This document shows positions 1 through 7,634 of a stretch of DNA of 22,860 bases, in pieces. The translations under genes were made by a program, and so were the position numbers. Numbering within the stretch: position 1 is the first letter of the stretch; each line of letters begins with the position of its first letter. Source of the DNA: Bacilli bacterium (GTDB lineage: Bacteria > Bacillota_I > Bacilli_A > RFN20 > CAG-288); NCBI GenBank assembly GCA_022774485.1, contig JALFLX010000021.1, forward strand, positions 1 through 22,860, written 5' to 3'. Below the pieces are notes generated by a model. It was not told the DNA's origin. It was given only the letters and a program-made list of their open reading frames with translations, and made no database searches.

Positions 1-333
1 AAAGTGATGGAGAAGCTAACGCCTGAGTTCTTGATCACAGATTATATGAATTTACACACTGATCTTCCGCTGCTCTCGATTCCAAAAGGGGATGCGACTT
101 CGCTCTCTGTGGCAGCGGCTAGTATCTTAGCCAAAGTGACAAGAGATGATTATATGATCAGCCTCGCGAAACAGTATCCGCTCTATCACTTTGAGAAGAA
201 CAAAGGATATGGAACCAAAGACCATCTCAAGGCATTGGAGGAATACGGATTTATCCCTCAAGTTCACCGCATCAGCTTCGAACCGGTCAAGAGTATGTAT
301 CTTGGAGAAGAACAACTGAGATTATTCGATTAG
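1..333 (+). CDS. rnhB: Ribonuclease HII, C-terminal part (5' end outside window)
   Basis: Ribonuclease HII cuts the RNA strand of RNA-DNA hybrids and starts removal of ribonucleotides misincorporated in DNA. The reading frame is open at base 1, so only the last 110 or so residues are visible and the catalytic DEDD residues nearest the N-terminus are missing. The retained part carries the family block KGDATSLSVAAASILAKVTRD, followed by YPLYHFEKNKGYGTKDHLKAL and the HRISF motif, in the order seen in complete RnhB proteins. The neighbours dprA, topA and xerC match the conserved Firmicutes order rnhB-dprA-topA-xerC. It ends with TAG and is followed within 7 bases by a hairpin. Identification is secure; the true start cannot be seen. 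Confidence 0.95.
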   Translation, partial: KVMEKLTPEFLITDYMNLHTDLPLLSIPKGDATSLSVAAASILAKVTRDDYMISLAKQYPLYHFEKNKGYGTKDHLKALEEYGFIPQVHRISFEPVKSMYLGEEQLRLFD

Positions 334-340
334 AAAAAAT

Positions 341-379
341 AGCTCCTTTGTACCAATAGTGGGAAAAGGAGCTTTTCTT
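341..379 (+). terminator. Hairpin with T-rich tail overlapping the dprA ribosome site
   Basis: The arms AGCTCCTTT (341-349) and AAAGGAGCT (365-373) pair perfectly over 9 bp with a 15-base loop, and TTTCTT follows. It looks like a weak intrinsic terminator for rnhB. The right arm contains AAGGAG (366-371), the ribosome site of dprA, so transcripts that read through would have this site base-paired. Pairing is seen directly; the regulatory effect is inferred. Confidence 0.6.
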
Positions 380-1177
380 ATGAATTTTAAAGGACGTGAA
401 CTGCTGTTAGCTTTATCCTACATGCACCAAGGCGAGTGGAAAGAAATGTACGAGGATATCTATCAGCATAGGCCATTGAGTCAAGAGGAAATCGATGAAG
501 CTAAGAGGAATATCACAACCCCGTATGTCACCATTTTAGATGAGGATTATCCCGAACCGCTTAAGCAGTCGTATTATCCTCCTTTCCTTTTATATTATTA
601 TGGTAATCTCGACCTTTTGAAGAAGAAGTATCGTCTGACAGCAATCGGCACAAGGACACCGACTCTGTATCAAAGTGACACGAGCTATTCTCTTCTCAAA
701 GAGGTAGAAGAGCACTTTCATAACGATCTTGTCATTCTCTCTGGAATGGCCAAAGGGATCGATCAATCCTGTATGAGAGCGGCGATGGATCAAAACGCAC
801 CAGCAGTCTCTATTCTTGGCTCTGGAATCGATAATCCCTATCCGAAACAGAACACCGGGGTCTATGACTACTGTAAGAAAGAAGGGTTGATTCTCTCAGA
901 GTACCCGCTCGATAGCAGACCAAAACCGGAGCACTTTGTCTTTCGAAACAGACTGTTAGCGACTCTTTCTATGGTTGTCTACTGCGGAGGGGGAAAGAAT
1001 AGAAGCGGTTCGATGTCCACTGTTCAAAAAGCGATTGAGGCAGGTAGAGAGATCTGCTGTCTCCCTTGTAATGTCACGGGGGATGATATGACAAATAGTC
1101 TGATCAAAGATGGCGCTTCTTCGATTCTTTGCGCTTCTGATCTCATCGAAGTGCTCGAGTCTCGATACGGAATTTGA
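380..1177 (+). CDS. dprA: DNA processing protein DprA (Smf), compact form
   Basis: DprA binds incoming single-stranded DNA during transformation and loads RecA; many non-competent bacteria keep it. The 265-residue protein has the DprA Rossmann-like core: GTR near residue 95, SGMAKGID near 120, ILGSGIDNPYP, LSEYP, FVFRNRLLATLS, SGSMSTVQKAIEAGREICCLPCNV and a final NSLIKDGA block. It is shorter than typical DprA (about 290-370 residues); it has no room for the C-terminal winged-helix domain. I chose ATG at 380 because AAGGAG lies 8 bases upstream; the GTG at 359 has no ribosome site. The pocket is slightly divergent (GMAKGID rather than GLARGID; VYCGG rather than VVEA). It lies between rnhB and topA, its usual place. 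Confidence 0.9.
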   Translation: MNFKGRELLLALSYMHQGEWKEMYEDIYQHRPLSQEEIDEAKRNITTPYVTILDEDYPEPLKQSYYPPFLLYYYGNLDLLKKKYRLTAIGTRTPTLYQSDTSYSLLKEVEEHFHNDLVILSGMAKGIDQSCMRAAMDQNAPAVSILGSGIDNPYPKQNTGVYDYCKKEGLILSEYPLDSRPKPEHFVFRNRLLATLSMVVYCGGGKNRSGSMSTVQKAIEAGREICCLPCNVTGDDMTNSLIKDGASSILCASDLIEVLESRYGI

Positions 1178-1187
1178 CCAAAAAATT

Positions 1188-1204
1188 TCTTAGCTATGCT
1201 AAGA
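1188..1204. other. Small AT-rich hairpin between dprA and topA
   Basis: TCTTAGC (1188-1194) and GCTAAGA (1198-1204) form a 7-bp stem with a 3-base loop, 10 bases after the dprA stop codon. A-tracts on its left give a T-run only in the leftward direction, so it is a poor plus-strand terminator. It may be a weak terminator or a binding site just upstream of the topA promoter. Confidence 0.35.
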
Positions 1205-1217
1205 GAAAAATTCAATC

Positions 1218-1246
1218 TTGACAAACATGAGGGCGATTTTAATAAT
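1218..1246 (+). promoter_or_regulatory. SigA-type promoter of topA
   Basis: A perfect -35 box TTGACA (1218-1223) is followed after 17 bases by AATAAT (1241-1246), five of six matches to TATAAT. Transcription would begin near 1253, leaving a leader of about 25 bases with AGAGG (1262-1266) ahead of the topA ATG. This is the best promoter in the window. Confidence 0.8.
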
Positions 1247-1277
1247 AGGTGAGATTTTATAGAGGTAATTCACATTC

Positions 1278-3443
1278 ATGAAACTGATCATTGTCGAATC
1301 TCCACACAAGAGTGAAACCATCGGAAAGTTTTTAGGGTCCGAGTACAAAGTGCTCGCATCCAAAGGTCATATTTGTGATCTCTCCAGCCACGGAAAGATG
1401 GGCTTAGGTGTTGATGTCGAGCACGACTTCAAGCCGGTCTATGAGATTTCCCCGGAGAAAGAAAGTGTCGTAAAAGAGCTTCAGAAAGCCTTGAGCAAAG
1501 CAGATGATGTTTATCTCGCAACCGACCCTGATCGCGAAGGAGAGGCCATTTCTTATCATTTAGCGAGGGTTTTAGATCTTCCGGTTGAAACGACAAAGCG
1601 CTTAGAGTTCCATGAGATCACAAAAGCGGCGCTTCAAAAGGCTCTCAACAACCCGAGAACTATCGATATGCCGCTAGTTCAATCTCAGGAGACAAGAAGA
1701 ATCATCGATCGTCTGATGGGATTCCGTCTCTCCACTTTGCTTCAAAAGAAAATTAAGTCTCAGTCCGCTGGCCGTGTCCAGTCGGTTGTTTTAAAGTTCT
1801 TAGTCGACCGTGAGAAAGAGATCAAAGACTTTGTTCCGGAAGAGTATTGGACCATCCAAGGAATTTTCGGAAGCGGTGAGAATTCTATCAAAGCGAACTT
1901 AGAGAGAGTCGGTGGGAAAACAGTCTCAATTCCCGATGAGAAAAGCGCGCTTTCTCTCATCTCTTCTCTCCCTAATCGGTTCCATGTCAAATCAGTCAAA
2001 GAAGTCATCTCGAAAAAAGAACCGAAACCTCCTTTCATCACTTCCACCCTCCAGCAAGAAGCGTTCTCCCGCTTCCACTTCTCAACTAAGAGAACGGCAG
2101 CTTTGGCTCAGAAGTTGTACGAAGGTGAAGAGATCGATGGTCAATCCACCGGTTTGATCACTTATATGAGAACAGACTCTATCCGTCTCTCTGATGAATT
2201 TATCGACGCTTCTAAAGCCTTTATTTTGAATCAGTACGGTAAGGATTATCTCGGATACGCGCATGTTCAGAAGTCTAGCAAGAACGTTCAGGACGCGCAC
2301 GAAGCCATCCGCCCGACCGATGTGAATCTCACACCGGAAAGAGTGAAACCGTATCTCTCAAACGATGAATACCTCCTTTACACCCTCATCTATCAGAGAG
2401 CAATCGCGTCTTTGATGTCCGCTAGAAAAGATAAAGTCACCACGGTCATCTTAGAAGAGAACGGTTTTGAATTCCAGACTAGCTCCTCTACTCCTGTTTT
2501 TGATGGTTACAACAAGATTTACGGAGAGAGCGAAGAAAAAGAAGCGGAGAGCAAAATCCCAGCTTCGATTCAGGAAAATGATGTCTATGATGTCAAAGAG
2601 ATATTAAAAGAGCAGCATTTCACCAAAGCACCTAGCCGCTACAACGAAGGAAAATTAGTCAAGCTCATGCAGGAGAATGGTATCGGAAGACCATCCACTT
2701 ACGCAAAGACTATCTCTACTCTTTTAGAACGCGATTATGTCTCTAGCAAGAAAGGTTCCTTAGTTCCGACGGAACAAGGGGTTTTAACTGCGGAGAAGTT
2801 AGAAGAATATTTCCCCAAATACATGGATGCTTCTTACACCGCCTCTATGGAAACTTCCTTAGACCACATCGCAGATGGCGAGACGGATCGTCTCTCTCTT
2901 CTTTCAAACTTCTGGGAGGAATTCAAGAAATATTACGCCTCTGCTGAAGAGAGAATGGAAAAGATGCAGCCGAAGGTTGTGGAAGGGAGAGAGTGCCCGA
3001 TTTGCCATAGTCCCTTAGTCTACCGCAAAGGAAAATACGGAGAATTTATCGGCTGTTCAAATTATCCTAAGTGCACTTATATCGACAAGCAGAAAGAAGA
3101 AGCCGAAGTGATCCAAGATCATGTCTGCCCTAAGTGCGGTGGCACTCTAGTGAAGAGAAAGAGCAAGCGCGGCGAATTTGTCGGCTGCTCAAACTATCCT
3201 AAATGCGATTATATGGAAGACACTTCTGGAAATCCGCTCGTGAAGAAAAAAGCGACTGTTGAAATTCCAGAGGATGCCCCACTGTGCCCCTCTTGTCATA
3301 CCGGACATCTCATCGAGAAGAAGAGCCGTTTTGGTAAGACCTTTATCGGCTGCTCAAACTACCCTAAGTGTCACTATATTGTCGGGGCAGAAAAAAGCGA
3401 GAAGAAAGCACCTGCTAAGAAGGCTGCAAAAAAGACAAAATGA
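1278..3443 (+). CDS. topA: DNA topoisomerase I (type IA)
   Basis: This enzyme relaxes negative supercoils by nicking one strand and passing the other through a covalent tyrosine link. The 721-residue length is typical. The TOPRIM domain opens the protein (LIIVESPHKSETIGKFLG, then ATDPDREGEAISYHL near residue 80). The catalytic tyrosine is Y296 in LITYMRTDS. Three C-terminal zinc ribbons follow from about residue 574, each with a CPxC pair and a GCSNYPKC pair, and the protein ends in a lysine- and alanine-rich tail likely to bind DNA. ATG 1278 is preceded by AGAGG. Its stop overlaps the next start as ATGA, so it heads the operon topA-hlyIII-xerC-HAD. Confidence 0.97.
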   Translation: MKLIIVESPHKSETIGKFLGSEYKVLASKGHICDLSSHGKMGLGVDVEHDFKPVYEISPEKESVVKELQKALSKADDVYLATDPDREGEAISYHLARVLDLPVETTKRLEFHEITKAALQKALNNPRTIDMPLVQSQETRRIIDRLMGFRLSTLLQKKIKSQSAGRVQSVVLKFLVDREKEIKDFVPEEYWTIQGIFGSGENSIKANLERVGGKTVSIPDEKSALSLISSLPNRFHVKSVKEVISKKEPKPPFITSTLQQEAFSRFHFSTKRTAALAQKLYEGEEIDGQSTGLITYMRTDSIRLSDEFIDASKAFILNQYGKDYLGYAHVQKSSKNVQDAHEAIRPTDVNLTPERVKPYLSNDEYLLYTLIYQRAIASLMSARKDKVTTVILEENGFEFQTSSSTPVFDGYNKIYGESEEKEAESKIPASIQENDVYDVKEILKEQHFTKAPSRYNEGKLVKLMQENGIGRPSTYAKTISTLLERDYVSSKKGSLVPTEQGVLTAEKLEEYFPKYMDASYTASMETSLDHIADGETDRLSLLSNFWEEFKKYYASAEERMEKMQPKVVEGRECPICHSPLVYRKGKYGEFIGCSNYPKCTYIDKQKEEAEVIQDHVCPKCGGTLVKRKSKRGEFVGCSNYPKCDYMEDTSGNPLVKKKATVEIPEDAPLCPSCHTGHLIEKKSRFGKTFIGCSNYPKCHYIVGAEKSEKKAPAKKAAKKTK

Positions 3444-4369
3444 ATTCACAAGATATCATCCGTGAGAAAAAAGAGCTTGTCGCTTTGAAGAAAGCCAAAC
3501 TCAAAGAGTGCAAAGCCAACAAGCGTTATCACAAAGAAGAATATCGAGCGTATAAAAAGAAAATCAAAGCGGATCGAAAAGCGATCAAAGAGGAATACGA
3601 TCAGAAAATCGATGAGCTTGTCTTAAAGACAGAAGAAGCGATTGGCGAGATTAAGGTCAAAGAAAAAGATCTGACCCCGGAAGAAATCGCTCTCTTACGA
3701 AAATCTAACCGCCTGCCCTTTTATTTGCGCTCGGAAGAGATTTTCAACTCCGTCACCCACATGGTCGGCGGTGGAATCGGTGTCATCTCTCTTATTGTCT
3801 CAATTCTTTGCTGTTGCTTTTTCAAACAGGGTAATGTTACAGCGCTCCTTTCGATGATTGTCTTCTCTTTGACAATGATCGCCCTTTATACCATCTCTGC
3901 TGTGTATCACGGCTTGTATGTCAACCGCGGGAAGAGAGTACTTCAGGTTTTAGACCACTGCACCATCTATCTTTTGATCGCAGGCACTTATACGCCATAT
4001 GTCCTGCTTTCACTTTCCTCGATTGCTCCTTATCACTATGTGTTCTTAGGTGGGATTTACCTTTTGTCGATTTTAGGAATCGTACTCAATGCCACGATGA
4101 TGAGAAAGATGGTTGTCAAAGTGATCTCGATGATTCTTTATATCCTTATCGGATGGTCTGTCTTACCTTTTTATCCGCTGCTTGTTGAGAGCTTAACTCT
4201 GACTGGAACTTGGATACTAATCGGAGGTGGCATCTCTTACACCGTCGGTTCAATCCTCTACGGTATCGGATCAAAGAAGAAATATTTCCATTCTATCTTC
4301 CACCTCTTTGTTCTGTTAGGATCTCTGCTTCAATACGTCTCGATTCTCATTTACGGGGTGATTTTATGA
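3440..4369 (+). CDS. hlyIII: Hemolysin III family membrane protein with N-terminal coiled coil
   Basis: This belongs to the HlyIII/TrhA branch of the PAQR-like membrane proteins, whose bacterial role is still debated (membrane energetics, or a hydrolase-like activity). From about residue 95 it shows EIFNSVTHMVGG and then seven hydrophobic segments. Conserved features include SAVYH, VLDHCTIYLLIAGTYTPY and a final HSIFH, consistent with the family's metal-binding Ser, Asp and His residues. Residues 1-90 are an unusual highly charged helix rich in Lys and Glu, predicted to form a cytoplasmic coiled coil; ordinary family members of about 210-220 residues lack it. The start overlaps the topA stop by 4 bases, so translation is probably coupled. 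The gene sits where Firmicutes often carry trmFO. Confidence 0.88.
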   Translation: MNSQDIIREKKELVALKKAKLKECKANKRYHKEEYRAYKKKIKADRKAIKEEYDQKIDELVLKTEEAIGEIKVKEKDLTPEEIALLRKSNRLPFYLRSEEIFNSVTHMVGGGIGVISLIVSILCCCFFKQGNVTALLSMIVFSLTMIALYTISAVYHGLYVNRGKRVLQVLDHCTIYLLIAGTYTPYVLLSLSSIAPYHYVFLGGIYLLSILGIVLNATMMRKMVVKVISMILYILIGWSVLPFYPLLVESLTLTGTWILIGGGISYTVGSILYGIGSKKKYFHSIFHLFVLLGSLLQYVSILIYGVIL

Positions 4370-5289
4370 TGACATTTCAAGAGGCGACAAGCCTCTTTTT
4401 CTCTTATTTAGAGAACAACAGAGGCTATTCATCTCTCACGATTAAGAATTACCGCTCTGACTTAGCTCAGTTCGAGTTGTTTCTAAACAATCAGAGTCTT
4501 TCTTTTGATGAGCTTACAAGACAAGATGTCAGAAACTACCTTTTCTTCTTGAAAAAACAGAATCTTCAGCCTTCCTCTGTCCAAAGGAAGCTCTCCTGTA
4601 TGCGTCATTTCTATCACTATCTTGTCAGCGTTCACAATTTTGAAAGCAATCCTTTTGAGGGGGTTAAAGGGCCTCAGAAGAGCAGACGTCTCCCAGAGTT
4701 TTTCACTCTAGAAGAGGTCATCTCTCTGTTAGAGGGGAATGAGAAGAGAAGTGATCCTTTAGCGAAGAGAGATCAGGCGATCTTAGAGCTTCTTTTCGCC
4801 TCTGGTTTACGAGCAAGAGAGCTTTGCTCTCTGCACTTCTCTCAGATTGACTTTGCAAGACAGACAATTCTCATCCAAGGAAAAGGAAGAAAAGAGAGAG
4901 TAGTCTCTTTTAACGGCAAAGCGAAAGAGGCTTTGCTCTCTTATCAAAAAGAGAACAGAGTCTTCCTGCTATCAGGAAAAGAAGATGATGGAACTGTCTT
5001 TTTAAGCGCGAGAGGCAAGCCATTAAGTGAGAGAGGGTTAGAATACATTGTCCAAGAGGCTTCTTTAAAAGCATCGTTCCCGTTAAAAGTTCATCCGCAC
5101 ATGTTCCGTCATTCCTTTGCGACAGTCTTAATCAACGACGGATGTGACTTACGAGTGGTTCAAGAGCTTTTAGGACATAAGAGCATCTCTACCACTGCCA
5201 TCTATAACGATATCAGCTTCCAACAGCTTCAAGAGACCTATGAGCGCTGTTTTCCCAAATTGTTTTCCAAGGAGGATGAACATGATTAA
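4366..5289 (+). CDS. xerC: Tyrosine recombinase XerC
   Basis: Xer recombinases resolve chromosome dimers at the dif site during division. The 307-residue protein has an N-terminal SAM-like core-binding domain (about residues 1-90) and a C-terminal catalytic domain. All expected catalytic residues are present: R149 in SGLRARE, K173 in GKGRKER, H245 and R248 in HMFRH, H271 in LGHKSIS, and nucleophile Y280 in TTAIYNDIS. The length equals canonical XerC/XerD. I chose ATG 4366, which overlaps the hlyIII stop as ATGA; ATG 4369 is an equally possible start. A longer upstream frame to 4210 only reads through hlyIII. Position just after topA supports XerC rather than XerD or a phage integrase. Confidence 0.92.
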   Translation: MMTFQEATSLFFSYLENNRGYSSLTIKNYRSDLAQFELFLNNQSLSFDELTRQDVRNYLFFLKKQNLQPSSVQRKLSCMRHFYHYLVSVHNFESNPFEGVKGPQKSRRLPEFFTLEEVISLLEGNEKRSDPLAKRDQAILELLFASGLRARELCSLHFSQIDFARQTILIQGKGRKERVVSFNGKAKEALLSYQKENRVFLLSGKEDDGTVFLSARGKPLSERGLEYIVQEASLKASFPLKVHPHMFRHSFATVLINDGCDLRVVQELLGHKSISTTAIYNDISFQQLQETYERCFPKLFSKEDEHD

Positions 5290-5965
5290 AGCGGTGATTT
5301 TCGATTTCAACGGAACGATGTTTCAAGATGATGACAAGCATGTCATCTCCTGGAAAGCGTTCGCGTTGCAAGAGTTTTCTTACCATTTGAGCGATGAGGA
5401 GTTTCCTCATCATATCCACGGATATTCAAATTACGAGATTTTGAAATATCTCAGCGGGGAAGAGTTCTCAAAGAAAGAAGTGAAAGAATACGCCACGAGA
5501 AAAGAGCTTCAGTACCAGAAAATCTGCGAGGAGGATCAAGACAATCTTCACCTCACCTCTGGCCTTGTTCCTTTCCTGGATGCTCTAAAAGAGAGAGGAG
5601 TCCCGCTTTATATCTGCACCGCTAGCATGGAACCAAATGTCCTCTGGTATCTGAAAGTGTTTGAGCTTGAAAAGTGGTTTCCGCGCTCTCACATCATCTT
5701 TGATGACGGCACGATTGAACATGGAAAACCAGATCCTGAGATTTATCAAAAAGCCATCGCAAAAACAGGAGTTCTTCCAGAAGAGTGCTTGGTTTTTGAA
5801 GATGCGAGAAGCGGAATTCTCTCCGCCTCAAGAGCTGGAGTGAAACACATCATCGCCATCTCTGAAAAAGGCAAAGAGCTCAAAAAAGAAGAACAGATTA
5901 ACGTAGATGCTTTCCTCCCTGATTTTGAGAACGTTCCAGAAGTTCTCATGAAATTGTCTCTTTGA
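5282..5965 (+). CDS. HAD-superfamily phosphatase with DFNGT motif
   Basis: This 227-residue protein is a subfamily I HAD hydrolase of the beta-phosphoglucomutase/phosphatase type. Motif I is DFNGT (nucleophile D8); position 10, normally the acid/base aspartate, is asparagine. Motif II is ICTAS, the motif III lysine lies in HGKPDPEIY, and motif IV is VFEDARSGILSA. A cap domain occupies about residues 15-85. Asn at the second motif I position suggests altered or slow phosphatase chemistry, although proteins with DFNGT are known among Firmicutes. ATG 5282 has AAGGAGG at 5269-5275 and overlaps xerC by 8 bases, so it belongs to the topA operon. The substrate cannot be told from sequence. Confidence 0.85.
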   Translation: MIKAVIFDFNGTMFQDDDKHVISWKAFALQEFSYHLSDEEFPHHIHGYSNYEILKYLSGEEFSKKEVKEYATRKELQYQKICEEDQDNLHLTSGLVPFLDALKERGVPLYICTASMEPNVLWYLKVFELEKWFPRSHIIFDDGTIEHGKPDPEIYQKAIAKTGVLPEECLVFEDARSGILSASRAGVKHIIAISEKGKELKKEEQINVDAFLPDFENVPEVLMKLSL

Positions 5966-5988
5966 GTTTTTTGTTAAAACAAGCGTTA

Positions 5989-6008
5989 AAAAAGTGCTAA
6001 AAAGTGCT
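5989..6008 (+). repeat. Tandem 10-bp repeat upstream of cdaA
   Basis: AAAAAGTGCT occurs twice with no gap (5989-5998 and 5999-6008), in the 93-base spacer before cdaA. One helical turn of spacing would suit two proteins bound on the same face. A possible -10 box TATACT (6031-6036) lies 22 bases further on, but no good -35 box matches it. A function as operator is only a guess. Confidence 0.4.
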
Positions 6009-6058
6009 TTCTAATTGATTGCCTTCGTTCTATACTTTTAATAGAGAGGCATTTTGGC

Positions 6059-6835
6059 ATGGTCACACTATTTTCTATGGGTTCTTCCATCGCAAGCAAC
6101 TTCCAAAACGGCTATTTTATCGCTGATTTTTTGCTTTCCACTCTCCTTGTCCTCTTAGTGACAGGCTTTTTGGCGTATGAGGTCAGACGCGTTCCGGTCT
6201 TCATCGCTTACGGAGTCTTAGATTTTCTTTTCCTTTTAGGCTTCATCTTAAATCTTCCCTGGCTTGTCTTCACTGCTTCTCTTTTCTTGGTGATCATCAC
6301 CATTGTCTGCTTGATTGTTAACGCTGGTCTAGTCCGCAAATATATCGCTGTTCCGCTCAAATCCAAACAAAAGAGCTCAACTTCCATCACCAATTACGAC
6401 AAAGAAAAACTGATTGACAACATTGTCACCGCAGTCAAGTGGCTCTCGGATAACAAAGAGGGTGCCTTGATCACCTTTGAGAGAAACACACCTCTTGATG
6501 ATGTTCTCCAAAGCGGCACGAGAATCGATTGCCCTGTGACACCGGAAATTATCGAGACAATCTTCTTTGAAGGCTCTCGTCTCCACGATGGCGCGATCAT
6601 CATTCGCGGCAACATCATCGTCGCTGCTGCTGTTTATTATCAGCCTTCGAACAAAACCATTGTCGGCAAGTTCGGTGCGAGACACCGCGCAGCCTTAGGT
6701 ATCTCTGAAGTGACAGACTCTATCACAGTGGTTGTCTCAGAAGAAACGGGAAGAATCTCCATCGCTCACGGCGGTATGATGGACAATGTGAAGATGATGG
6801 AATTCGAGAAGATATTTAGAAATTGCATCGGTTGA
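6059..6835 (+). CDS. cdaA: Diadenylate cyclase CdaA (c-di-AMP synthase)
   Basis: CdaA joins two ATP molecules into cyclic di-AMP, which controls potassium and osmolyte transport and cell-wall balance. Three hydrophobic segments lie in about residues 20-98, followed by a linker and the DAC domain. Both catalytic motifs are intact: DGA at residues 177-179 (LHDGAIIIRG) and RHR at 208-210 (GARHRAA). The length of 258 residues is slightly shorter than usual (about 270). ATG 6059 is preceded by GAGAGG (6044-6049). Most Firmicutes carry cdaA with cdaR and glmM; here a strong terminator directly follows and neither is next door, so the CdaR regulator is either elsewhere or absent. Confidence 0.95.
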   Translation: MVTLFSMGSSIASNFQNGYFIADFLLSTLLVLLVTGFLAYEVRRVPVFIAYGVLDFLFLLGFILNLPWLVFTASLFLVIITIVCLIVNAGLVRKYIAVPLKSKQKSSTSITNYDKEKLIDNIVTAVKWLSDNKEGALITFERNTPLDDVLQSGTRIDCPVTPEIIETIFFEGSRLHDGAIIIRGNIIVAAAVYYQPSNKTIVGKFGARHRAALGISEVTDSITVVVSEETGRISIAHGGMMDNVKMMEFEKIFRNCIG

Positions 6836-6858
6836 GACTCTTCGGAGTCTCTTTTTTT
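6834..6858 (+). terminator. Intrinsic terminator of cdaA with UUCG tetraloop
   Basis: GAGACTC (6834-6840), loop TTCG, GAGTCTC (6845-6851), then seven T. The 7-bp stem is perfect and closed by the very stable C(UUCG)G loop. The first arm overlaps the last two bases of the cdaA TGA stop codon. Confidence 0.93.
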
Positions 6859-6887
6859 GAGATAAAACGTGCTTCCTTTGATAGAAT
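6857..6887 (+). promoter_or_regulatory. Possible promoter of deoD
   Basis: TTGAGA (6857-6862, five of six matches to TTGACA, overlapping the end of the T-run) and TAGAAT (6882-6887, five of six to TATAAT) are separated by 19 bases, longer than ideal. The position after a terminator and before deoD fits. Moderate support only. Confidence 0.4.
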
Positions 6888-6896
6888 AATAGTGTC

Positions 6897-6928
6897 AGGA
6901 GGAAAAGCTGCTTTTTTGCAGCTGAATG
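6897..6928 (+). promoter_or_regulatory. deoD ribosome site separated from its start by a hairpin
   Basis: AGGAGG (6897-6902) lies 23 bases from the deoD ATG at 6926, too far for normal initiation. Between them AGCTGC (6906-6911) and GCAGCT (6918-6923) form a perfect 6-bp stem with a T6 loop. Folding removes 18 bases and leaves an effective spacing of about 5. Such structured spacers are known from a few phage genes. The pairing is visible; its use in initiation is inferred. Confidence 0.65.
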
Positions 6929-7633
6929 AAATTTATGTCAACACCACACAATGAAGCGAGAGAAAATGATTTTGCCAAGACTGTCTTGATGCCCGGGGAT
7001 CCTCTCCGCGCTAAGTTCATTGCGGAACATTACTTAGAAGATGTGAAACAAGTCAACGGCGTGAGAAACATGCTCGCATATACAGGAACATACCACGGAA
7101 AGAGAGTCTCTGTCATGGGCTCTGGCATGGGCATTCCATCGATCGGAATCTATTCCTATGAGCTTTTCACTCGTTATGGAGTGGAGCGTATCATTCGTAT
7201 CGGCTCTGCTGGATCTATTCAGAAAGATCTGAAACTTTTCGATATTGTCATCGCCTCTGGCGCAAGCACGAACTCCAATTGGGCAGCTCAGTATCATCTT
7301 CCCGGAACTTTCTCCGCTATTCCCTCTTATCCGGTCATGAAAGAAGCGATCGATGCTGCAGAGAAATTCAATTACCGCTATCAGGTCGGCCAGGTCTTAT
7401 CCGCTGATAACTTCTACGGCGAAGAGTGGGAGCCTTTTGCAGGCATGGGAGTCTTAGCCTGTGAGATGGAAGCGTATGGCCTTTACTGTGTCGCTGCTCA
7501 GCTTCACAAGGAAGCCTTAGCGATTCTCACAATCTCTGACTCCTTAGTCGAACACGAGGATACCACCGCCAAGGAAAGAGAACAGTCGTTCACCAACATG
7601 ATGGATGTCGCTTTAGAGTGCATCAAGGAGTAA
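6926..7633 (+). CDS. deoD: Purine-nucleoside phosphorylase, DeoD type
   Basis: DeoD splits purine (deoxy)nucleosides with phosphate to free base and (deoxy)ribose-1-phosphate for purine salvage; it acts in the cytoplasm as a hexamer. The 235 residues match the family length of about 235-239. Visible motifs are STPHNEA, VLMPGDPLRAKFIAE (phosphate binding), GSGMGIPSIGIYSYEL, IRIGSAGS, EMEAYGLY (M181, E182 contact ribose) and SDSLVEHEDTTAKER with D205, the base-protonating aspartate. The start at 6926 is the one placed correctly once the spacer hairpin folds; M4 (6935) is the alternative. The next gene begins one base after the stop, so both are probably one transcript. Confidence 0.94.
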   Translation: MKFMSTPHNEARENDFAKTVLMPGDPLRAKFIAEHYLEDVKQVNGVRNMLAYTGTYHGKRVSVMGSGMGIPSIGIYSYELFTRYGVERIIRIGSAGSIQKDLKLFDIVIASGASTNSNWAAQYHLPGTFSAIPSYPVMKEAIDAAEKFNYRYQVGQVLSADNFYGEEWEPFAGMGVLACEMEAYGLYCVAAQLHKEALAILTISDSLVEHEDTTAKEREQSFTNMMDVALECIKE

Positions 7634-7634
7634 T

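Noticed and set aside
4210..4365. N-terminal extension of XerC
   Set aside because: It overlaps hlyIII in another frame, and the ATG at 4366 gives the normal family length.
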